A stretch of DNA of 11,699 nucleotides from M3007 sp044350415 (GTDB taxonomy: Bacteria > Bacteroidota > Bacteroidia > Chitinophagales > Saprospiraceae): assembly GCA_044350415.1 (NCBI GenBank), contig JBILHQ010000199.1, forward strand, positions 1 through 11,699, written 5' to 3'. Each line of letters begins with the position of its first letter. The first letter of the stretch is position 1. Shown here piece by piece: positions 6,624-11,699 of this stretch. The position numbers and the translations under genes are program-made. The notes under the pieces are model-generated. The model searched no databases, was not told the origin of the DNA, and saw only the letters and a list, made by a program, of their open reading frames with translations.

Positions 6624-7376
6624 CTACACAGCTGACCGCGTACCGTACTGAATATCGGTCAAAAATAAACCATCGGGCGGAACGCTCCAGCTTTTAGGAA
6701 GGTGCGTCTGCTCGTCCAGGGCTTTACGGACATCCTCTAAAGTCAACTGGCCAATACCTACCTGCATACAAGCACCCACAATGAGGCGCACCATTCCGCG
6801 GAGGAAGCGATTGGCAGAAATGTGAAAAATAAACTGGTGTTGATCGGCCACATATTCCCAGCGGGCCTCCATTAATTGGCAACGGTAATGATCAACGCCA
6901 CTATGGGTTTTGCAAAAAGGATAAAATGCGCTGTATTCTTTGATTAAGGCCGCAGTCTGTTGCATTTTTTCGAGGTCGAGCAGGTGCGCCTGTGGATAAA
7001 ACCAAACGATACCCGTACCAAACGGGTCTTTTTGGGAAGACAGGTGATAAGCATACGTACGGACAGTGGCATCAAAACGGGCATGTGCTTCACCAGCCAC
7101 CTGTTCACAGGAAAATATGGCGATGTCCTGGGGCAAGAGGCTGTTCAGGCGATTCAGGAAGGAACCCGGTAAGTCTTTATTTGTATCAAAATGCGCCACA
7201 TAATAACTGGCATGCACACCTGTGTCGGTCCGGCCACAGCCTGTCACCTCAATGGGATCACGCAGGATAGTAAAAAGAGCCTTTTCCAGGGTTCCCTGCA
7301 CACTGGGGCCGTTCGGCTGTCGTTGCCAACCGCAATAGGCTGTTCCATTGTATGCAAGGGAGAAGAAATAGCGCAA
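6624..7376 (-). CDS. truA: tRNA pseudouridine(38-40) synthase TruA
   Basis: A 250-residue protein of normal TruA length. It converts U38, U39 and U40 of the tRNA anticodon stem to pseudouridine. Landmarks are RYFFSLAYNGTAYCGWQRQ at the N-terminus, the catalytic motif GRTDTGVHA with Asp51, ARFDATVRTYAYHL (99-112) with the conserved active-site Tyr108, NRFLRGMVRLIVG (189-201) and the C-terminal PPDGLFL (233-239). The start is TTG at 7376; no ATG fits, and this start gives the usual first residues RYFF. It follows the phosphatase stop in the same frame with only AAA between them (TAA AAA TTG), so translation is probably coupled. It is the last gene of the minus-strand operon beginning at 8936. 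Confidence 0.95.
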   Translation of the reverse strand: MRYFFSLAYNGTAYCGWQRQPNGPSVQGTLEKALFTILRDPIEVTGCGRTDTGVHASYYVAHFDTNKDLPGSFLNRLNSLLPQDIAIFSCEQVAGEAHARFDATVRTYAYHLSSQKDPFGTGIVWFYPQAHLLDLEKMQQTAALIKEYSAFYPFCKTHSGVDHYRCQLMEARWEYVADQHQFIFHISANRFLRGMVRLIVGACMQVGIGQLTLEDVRKALDEQTHLPKSWSVPPDGLFLTDIQYGTRSAV

Positions 7377-7379
7377 TTT

Positions 7380-7850
7380 TTATATAAGATTAGTTCGATT
7401 GACGATTGAAATAAACGCACCACAAGCGCTGTCGAGCATTCGATAGACGTTGTGAAATCCATCGGAGCCACCATAATAAGGATCCGGGACATTGACATTT
7501 CTTTGGGGCTGGACAAAATTCATAATCAATTCCACTTTATCGCGGTCGCCATCGTGGCGGGCCTGGCGGAGTACATCTGTCATATTTTGACTATCCATCA
7601 CCAAAATGTGGTCGAATTGATCAAAATCAGCAAGGACAAATTTCCTGGCGCGTTGTCCGGAGATATCAATGCCCATTTCCCGCCCGGTAACTACCGAGCG
7701 ACCATCAGGAGAGTCGCCTGCGTGCCAGCCACCGGTACCGGCGCTGTCCACCGTCCAGTCCAGTCCGGCTTCCATTATTTTTTGCTGCATAATACCCTCT
7801 GCCAGCGGGCTCCTGCAGATATTGCCCAGGCAGACCATTAAAATTTGCAT
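7380..7850 (-). CDS. Low-molecular-weight protein tyrosine phosphatase
   Basis: A 156-residue protein from the ATG at 7850. The active-site loop CLGNICRSP holds the C(X)5R signature with nucleophile Cys7 and Arg13. The general-acid loop DPYYGG carries Asp123, and the family stretch GDSPDGRSVVTGREMGIDISGQRARKF lies in between in shortened form (from about residue 45). It hydrolyses phosphotyrosine; related proteins also act on arsenate or control capsule and exopolysaccharide kinases, but nothing here chooses among these. A GTG at 7871 would add seven residues (MSKTNNT) and lies 3 nt after the adaptor stop. I prefer the ATG because family members usually begin just before the ILMVCLGN strand. 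Second gene of the operon. Confidence 0.93.
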   Translation of the reverse strand: MQILMVCLGNICRSPLAEGIMQQKIMEAGLDWTVDSAGTGGWHAGDSPDGRSVVTGREMGIDISGQRARKFVLADFDQFDHILVMDSQNMTDVLRQARHDGDRDKVELIMNFVQPQRNVNVPDPYYGGSDGFHNVYRMLDSACGAFISIVNRTNLI

Positions 7851-7874
7851 TGTGTTGTTTGTTTTACTCACCCA

Positions 7875-8936
7875 CTACTTCGGCACCACCTTTGCGCCAT
7901 CTGTGAGATTCAACTGCCCGGAAGTGACCACTTTATCGCCTTCTTTTAGTCCGCTGATAACCTCTACCCGTTCGGATTGAATAAGTCCCAGTACGACGGG
8001 CCGGATTCGGGCGACAGAATCCTCGACGATATACACTTTGGCGTCCTGCACACTTCCGGTGATTGCTTTTCTGGGCAATACCAGGCCACGCCGGTTATGC
8101 TCAAAAGTAAAACCTGCTTTTGCGTGCATGCCCCCGCGAAGTGGGTTATTGGGCGGATTAGTTACTTCGATTTCCACATCATAAGTAAATGCATTATCTG
8201 CACGCAATCCGATATTGGTGACTAATCCGGAAAGTTTCGTTTCGGGGAACACATCAGCCTGGACCGATACTCGCATACCTTTTTTTATATTCAGCACATC
8301 GCGTTCGGTGACTTTTACCATTAGGAAGAGTTTGTCGAGGTTCGTCATTTGACCGATCTGAATACCCGGGCCGATCACACTGCCCCGTTCAATAAACCGG
8401 AGTCCCAGCGTACCCGTCATGGGTGCTTTGAGCGTGGTATTGCTAATCTGTTTTTTGAGTCCTTTTTCCCTGGCTTCGGCAGCGAGAATACCGAGTTCAA
8501 GATCTTCCATTTTATTTTTAGGTGCGGCATCACCTTCGATCAGGTTGGTGAGGCGCTCCCGGTCTTTACGGAGTTTGGCGAGATTAGCTTGCGTCGCCTC
8601 GAGTTCGATGCGCAGCATTTCATCATCCACCTTAGCGATAGGCTCTCCTTCCCGGCAGTATTCGCCTTTGTTTTTATAAGTTTCCACAACGCGGCCGGCG
8701 GTTTCAGAGATCACCAACATTTCTTTGGCTGGCAAAAAAATACCATCTGCATCGAGGTGATTACTCAGGATATCAGTTACCACAGGGGTTACTTCTACCG
8801 GCACAAACGCTCGGGTAATGGTCGACAATTGGGTTTTGGCATCCAGTGCGGCTTTATTAGAACGCAGTTTCCAGGCGATAAATGCCGCTAAAAGCAGGAA
8901 TACACCCCAAATTATCAATTGTTTACTACTTTTCAT
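7875..8936 (-). CDS. RND efflux periplasmic adaptor (HlyD / membrane fusion protein family)
   Basis: A 353-residue protein. An N-terminal membrane anchor (LIIWGVFLLLAAFIAWKL, 8-24) is followed by the first lipoyl half (about 65-103, with SETAGRVVETYKNKGEYCREGEPIA in two parts), a coiled-coil hairpin (about 105-168, ATQANLAKLRKDRERLTNL), the second lipoyl half (TLKAPMTGTLGLRFIERGS, 168-186), a beta-barrel (about 205-290) and a membrane-proximal domain ending GQLNLTDGAKVV. These adaptors link an inner-membrane pump to an outer-membrane TolC-type channel. Oddly, neither partner follows; the next genes are the phosphatase and truA. The ATG at 8936 is the first start upstream of the membrane anchor. 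Pump type (RND or ABC) cannot be decided, though the RND/AcrA-like layout is favoured. Confidence 0.9.
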   Translation of the reverse strand: MKSSKQLIIWGVFLLLAAFIAWKLRSNKAALDAKTQLSTITRAFVPVEVTPVVTDILSNHLDADGIFLPAKEMLVISETAGRVVETYKNKGEYCREGEPIAKVDDEMLRIELEATQANLAKLRKDRERLTNLIEGDAAPKNKMEDLELGILAAEAREKGLKKQISNTTLKAPMTGTLGLRFIERGSVIGPGIQIGQMTNLDKLFLMVKVTERDVLNIKKGMRVSVQADVFPETKLSGLVTNIGLRADNAFTYDVEIEVTNPPNNPLRGGMHAKAGFTFEHNRRGLVLPRKAITGSVQDAKVYIVEDSVARIRPVVLGLIQSERVEVISGLKEGDKVVTSGQLNLTDGAKVVPK

Positions 8937-8968
8937 GCTGCAAAGTTCCGGTTAAATTTGAATAAAAA

Positions 8969-8976
8969 TACCTTTG
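8969..8976 (+). promoter_or_regulatory. Putative -7 promoter box for the TrpF-like gene
   Basis: TACCTTTG matches TAnnTTTG exactly and would start transcription near 8980, about 35 nt before the ATG at 9015. A second exact match, TAAATTTG, lies at 8953-8960. Neither has a good -33 TTTG. The gap is also the divergent promoter region for the adaptor operon. Confidence 0.42.
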
Positions 8977-9014
8977 TGGCATAAAACAGTATCCCTTTCA
9001 GGAAAAATATATTT

Positions 9015-9623
9015 ATGCCAGACCAATTACCTTTCATTTTTGCCCGCCGCATTACCAACCTCACCGATGCGCGTTACTTTGCCGCAAAGGATGCCGCATA
9101 CCTGACCTTCATTCTGGAGCCCAGTGCCGAAGGCTTCCTGGATCCTGTTTACATGCAGGCCATGCGCGAATGGGTGGAAGGTCCAGCCATCATCGGTGAA
9201 TACCCCTCCCCCACTCCTGCTGATAATATCAACGAGGCTGTGGCATTTTACAAATTAGATGGCGTTTTGTTGCCACTATCCCACGATCTTCCGTTAATTC
9301 AGGCTGAAAATATTTGGATCAGGGTGCCTGTAGACACACCTGACCTGGAAAACATCCTGTCGGTTAATAACCAATATGCCACAGGCTGGATACTGGAATT
9401 ACCCGCTGGAAGTACTTCCTGGTTGCCGCTGGCCGCTACCATACAGCCGCTTTGTGCTCAATATGCCATCGTTTTGCAGTATGATGGTGCACCTGATGAA
9501 ATAGAGGCCGTCATGTCCTCTATCGGGCCCGCAGGACTTGGGCTTCGGGGCGGCGAAGAAGAACAGGTCGGTGTTAAATCATTCGATGATATAGAGGCAG
9601 TGTTTGATTATTTGGATCGGTAA
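9015..9623 (+). CDS. TrpF-like (phosphoribosylanthranilate isomerase fold) protein, catalytic residues apparently lost
   Basis: A 202-residue protein, close to TrpF length, that can be read along the TrpF barrel. ITNLTDARYFAAKDAAYLTFILEPSAEG (13-40) corresponds to the CGITxxEDA...GADALGFIFxPxSPR segment; the strand AIIGEY (58-63) to the VGVF strand; LDGVLLP (81-87) to LDGVQLH; and GLGLRGGEEEQVGVKSFDDIEAVF (174-197) to the C-terminal DVSSGVE...PGVKDxxKIxxxF phosphate-site segment. The catalytic Cys-Gly (KICGIT in TrpF) is replaced by RR (residues 11-12). The second strand that normally carries the catalytic Asp reads WILELP, with Glu128. The family resemblance is reasonably clear to me, but isomerase activity looks unlikely. 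No other trp gene is nearby. The true role is unknown. It is monocistronic and diverges from the adaptor operon. Confidence 0.72.
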   Translation: MPDQLPFIFARRITNLTDARYFAAKDAAYLTFILEPSAEGFLDPVYMQAMREWVEGPAIIGEYPSPTPADNINEAVAFYKLDGVLLPLSHDLPLIQAENIWIRVPVDTPDLENILSVNNQYATGWILELPAGSTSWLPLAATIQPLCAQYAIVLQYDGAPDEIEAVMSSIGPAGLGLRGGEEEQVGVKSFDDIEAVFDYLDR

Positions 9624-9751
9624 GTAAAAGCATGTTTATTTTAGGGGGAATTATTTCTTGTTGAAATTCCTAAGCATATGGTCGGATTATTTTACGTTTG
9701 TATCGAACCTAAAAGCGCATAAGGGGTACGAACCCCCTCAACTTACCGATC
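9615..9751. repeat. Perfect 11-bp inverted repeat with nested GGGGG/CCCCC complement around the gap
   Basis: GATCGGTAAGT (9615-9625, overlapping the TrpF-like stop codon) is the exact reverse complement of ACTTACCGATC (9741-9751). Nested inside, AGGGGG (9643-9648) can pair with CCCCCT (9733-9738); the latter also competes for a local hairpin, GGGGT-ACGA-ACCCC (9723-9736). The arrangement could fold as a structured 3' or 5' leader RNA, or be chance. Confidence 0.4.
9693..9700 (+). promoter_or_regulatory. Putative -7 box for the OmpA-family gene
   Basis: TACGTTTG matches TAnnTTTG exactly. It lies about 85 nt before the ATG at 9784. There is no -33 TTTG at the right spacing. The leader would include the GGGGT/ACCCC hairpin at 9723-9736. 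Confidence 0.4.
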
Positions 9752-9783
9752 AATTCAACAATACTTAAAATTCCCTTATATAC

Positions 9784-10058
9784 ATGTCACGCTTAACCAC
9801 GTTCTCCAAATTGTTAATCACGGCCGTTATTATAGCTGTGGTTAATTTCGGTGCCTCTTATTTTTTCCATAAAACTGGTCTGCTGACCAAAAAGTAAATA
9901 TTGTTGACCTGGAACGCACCGACGCGACCACCAACGATATCCTTTCCTCAGCGCCCAAAACTATGAGACCGCTGGTTTGACCCAATTGCCATTGCCATCA
10001 GGCAATGTGAATACCAATTATCAACCTGAATTATATCGGCCAGGATGATTATGCCAAA
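9784..10058 (+). pseudogene. Disrupted 5' end of the OmpA-family gene (leader plus start of binding domain in three frames)
   Basis: An ATG at 9784 opens MSRLTTFSKLLITAVIIAVVNFGASYFF in two parts, a membrane anchor typical of the N-terminus of this protein class, but the frame stops at 9895 (TAA) after ...LLTKK. A one-base slip back in the A5 run continues as KVNIVDLERTDATTNDILSSAPK (frame of base 9894) until TGA at 9978. A second slip at the A4 run (9957-9960) gives NYETAGLTQLPLPSGNVNTNYQ (frame of base 9959) until a TGA at 10046. From 10011 the frame of the downstream 468-codon reading frame is open and reads NLNYIGQDDYAKM. The coding sense therefore runs through all three segments, and a stretch of binding domain may also be missing near 10010. 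Either a decayed gene or a patch of sequence errors. Confidence 0.72.
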
Positions 10059-11465
10059 ATGCAGGAAACTTTAGTCAAATTCGCCTCCGACTATAAAAAC
10101 AACCCCAAAGCACCTGCTGTTTTTTGCGGTATTATGGGCGACAATCTCGCTTCTTTTAAAGTGGCTTTAGATGCAAAGTTGAAAGAAGTGGACCCCTCTT
10201 ACGATGTACGCGGATTCTATATCTGTGGTTATTCGTACGGTGAAGACAAATTTATCGGACCGGTTTCCTGGAAAAAAGACCCGCAAAAGGCGCGCGGCGG
10301 TGTTTGTTCGGTAGTTTTGAAAGACGGCGATCACAATATTGCCATCAAATGGGCTGCCGACAATGATGTACCAGTCAATCCGGATCCAACGGTTTACGAT
10401 GCTGGACGCCTCAATTTTATTGGTGTAAGTACCTTCGTGGAAGCCGCCGATCGTTTTGTCGCCAACCAGTCGATTGATTTGCCGGAAGTAAAAGACGGTA
10501 AACGCACCGGTAATACGGTAAAAGTAAAAATAGATGCCTCCTCCACCTGGTCGCCGGAAGACGAAAAAGTATTCAAATCCGGCCGCGATGTAGTTACATT
10601 GCTCAGTACTCGGGAGAATGTGAAACAAATGCCCGCACTGATACTCGGCCTGAATAAATACCTGACAGACAACCGCGAACAGGCCAAAAAATTCATCGGT
10701 GCCCTGGCAACGGCTGGTGATCAGATAAAAACTTATGATGCCGCTTTGCGCTATGGCTGTAAAATGAACGGCGATGTGTTTGGCAATGAAGTGAACTGGT
10801 ACGAACTGTATAAAGGAAAAGAGTTTGAAACGGCTTCAGGACGAACCGCATCTATCGGTGGCTCCCGTTCGACTAACTTAGCCGACAATGCAGAAGACCT
10901 CGGTATTGCAGAAGGTTCCACCAACAGTTATGCCTCAGTGTATACGCTTTTTGCGAACTACATGAGCAAACTTTATCCGGAAGACCTGCCCAGTTTCCCG
11001 CCTGTCGCTGATGCCCTTGATCTGGGAGCCTTACGGAGTTTGTACAACAGTGCAGACAAAGGGACCATCACCAAGGGATTTGAAGAAAAATATTCTAAAG
11101 GCGACGTCACTGAAAAATTCGGTGCCAGAAACTACAATATCGAATTTGCTACCGGTAAGGCCACTATTTTGCCTTCAGGAGAAAAGGTGTTAGAGGAAAT
11201 TTACAACTCTTTGAATACCACCAACCTGCGTATCATTATCAAAGGCCACACCGACAACGTCGGCAATTACGATGCGAATATGGAACTGTCCAACGCCCGC
11301 GCCAATGCCGTCCGTTCCTGGATCCAGAAACGCTCTAAATACAGTTTCCCTCCCGAACGTTTCGCTCAGGTGCAAGGATATGGTCCCGACAAGCCCATCG
11401 CTGACAACAGCACGGCTGAAGGCAAAGCCAAAAACCGTCGGGTAGAAATTATTTTCGGCGACTAA
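10059..11465 (+). CDS. OmpA-family protein with periplasmic binding-like front domain (intact 3' part; 5' end disrupted)
   Basis: An open frame of 468 codons from an ATG at 10059. The same frame is open back to 10011, and this ATG is almost certainly internal, because QDDYAKM precedes it and no signal or anchor follows it. Residues 1 to about 310 look like part of a periplasmic substrate-binding-like domain (VFCGIMGDNLASF, then a long helical region ending TLFANYMSKLYP). Residues about 358-468 are an OmpA/MotB C-terminal domain with GHTDNVG (396-402), LSNARANAVRSWI (410-422), the peptidoglycan (diaminopimelate)-binding residues Asp399 and Arg414, and NRRVEI (459-464). An intact version would be membrane-anchored in the periplasm and bind the cell wall. 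As drawn it would lack a sorting signal. No clear terminator follows; repeats begin seven bases after the stop. Confidence 0.85.
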   Translation: MQETLVKFASDYKNNPKAPAVFCGIMGDNLASFKVALDAKLKEVDPSYDVRGFYICGYSYGEDKFIGPVSWKKDPQKARGGVCSVVLKDGDHNIAIKWAADNDVPVNPDPTVYDAGRLNFIGVSTFVEAADRFVANQSIDLPEVKDGKRTGNTVKVKIDASSTWSPEDEKVFKSGRDVVTLLSTRENVKQMPALILGLNKYLTDNREQAKKFIGALATAGDQIKTYDAALRYGCKMNGDVFGNEVNWYELYKGKEFETASGRTASIGGSRSTNLADNAEDLGIAEGSTNSYASVYTLFANYMSKLYPEDLPSFPPVADALDLGALRSLYNSADKGTITKGFEEKYSKGDVTEKFGARNYNIEFATGKATILPSGEKVLEEIYNSLNTTNLRIIIKGHTDNVGNYDANMELSNARANAVRSWIQKRSKYSFPPERFAQVQGYGPDKPIADNSTAEGKAKNRRVEIIFGD

Positions 11466-11471
11466 ATTCTT

Positions 11472-11559
11472 AAGTATGAGGTAATAGGTATGAAGTATGA
11501 GGTATTAGGTATGAAGTATGAGGTATGAAGTATTTCTGTTCATGCCTGATACTTCATAC
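11472..11559. repeat. 21-bp tandem repeat with associated inverted repeat
   Basis: Two 21-bp units (11472-11492 and 11493-11513) differ at one base (GTAATAGG versus GTATTAGG). A third copy is shortened to 14 bp (11514-11527) and a fourth is a stub. The end of the array, GTATGAAGTAT (11523-11533), has its exact complement ATACTTCATAC at 11549-11559, making an 11-bp stem with a 15-nt loop. Non-coding. Confidence 0.88.
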
Positions 11560-11617
11560 TTCAGAATGCAAATACCGGTTTAAAATTAAGCGTACGGAAT
11601 CCGTTAATTCTGCACTC

Positions 11618-11650
11618 AGATTTGACAATTTTTTAAAAATTGTCAAATCT
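11618..11650. repeat. 33-bp near-perfect palindrome
   Basis: Two perfect 16-bp arms (AGATTTGACAATTTTT and its complement) flank a single central T. It is not followed by a T run on either strand, so it is a poor intrinsic terminator. It resembles a dispersed REP-like element or a large operator. The remaining bases to 11699 hold an AAGGAG (11674-11679), which may precede a gene beyond the window, but nothing else that I can call. Confidence 0.8.
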
Positions 11651-11699
11651 AAAACCTTGATTACCAAATCATTAAGGAGATAAATCCATTATTCGCAGT

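Noticed and set aside
8349..8891. Plus-strand frame of 180 codons antisense to the efflux adaptor
   Set aside because: The adaptor protein on the minus strand has all family domains; this frame is Phe/His-rich shadow sequence with no recognisable motif.
10167..10628. Minus-strand frame of 153 codons inside the OmpA-family gene
   Set aside because: Tyr/Phe-rich translation typical of an antisense shadow; the plus-strand frame is clearly coding.
11472..11559. CRISPR array
   Set aside because: The repeats are directly adjacent 21-mers without unique spacers, and no cas gene is present.
11674..11699. AAGGAG followed by ATT ATT as the start of a new gene
   Set aside because: A Shine-Dalgarno-like run exists, but an ATT start is rare and only a few codons remain before the window ends.

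Overview
The window looks like Bacteroidota chromosome, most plausibly from a Saprospiria-type lineage. Signs are a type IX secretion (T9SS) C-terminal sorting domain, SprB-like repeats, several exact TAnnTTTG (-7) promoter boxes, weak Shine-Dalgarno use, and an OmpA protein with a substrate-binding-like front half. The lineage is inferred from these family resemblances; no search was run.

Layout. 1-1444 (+): the 3' part of a large secreted beta-helix/SprB-repeat/T9SS-sorted protein, open to the left edge. 1565-3940 (+): a tight three-gene operon of an outer-membrane beta-barrel protein, a di-haem cytochrome c peroxidase and a PrsW-type intramembrane protease, with a 1-base overlap (TAATG) and then a 1-base gap. 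3939-3975: a hairpin usable as a terminator from both sides. 3982-4052 (-): tRNA-Gln(TTG) with a near-ideal Bacteroidota promoter. 4231-5532 (-): an unusual membrane protein with a degenerate sigma-70-like N-terminal half, one membrane helix and a TPR-like C-terminal half. 5533-5981: start ambiguity, two hairpins and a 20-bp perfect palindrome. 5982-6398 (-): an Hsp20 small heat-shock protein, with a possible sigma-54-like promoter and a cluster of TGACA/TGTCA inverted repeats upstream. 8936-6624 (-): an operon of HlyD/RND-type periplasmic adaptor, low-molecular-weight protein tyrosine phosphatase and TruA. 9015-9623 (+): a TrpF-like barrel protein that has lost the catalytic Cys and probably the catalytic Asp. 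9784-11465 (+): an OmpA-family gene with a long intact 3' part but a 5' end split over three reading frames. 11466-11699: a 21-bp tandem repeat, an associated inverted repeat and a 33-bp near-perfect palindrome.

How the genes fit together. Most products act at the envelope: surface adhesin-like protein, beta-barrel, periplasmic peroxidase, membrane protease, membrane-tethered sigma-like protein, efflux adaptor and peptidoglycan-binding OmpA. Housekeeping RNA functions (tRNA-Gln, TruA) and stress functions (Hsp20, peroxidase) are interleaved. The least ordinary items are the sigma-like/TM/TPR protein, which lies convergent to and within about 300 bp of a PrsW protease; the TrpF-like probable pseudoenzyme; and the multiply disrupted 5' end of the OmpA gene. 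There is no CRISPR array, transposase, phage or defence system that I can support.
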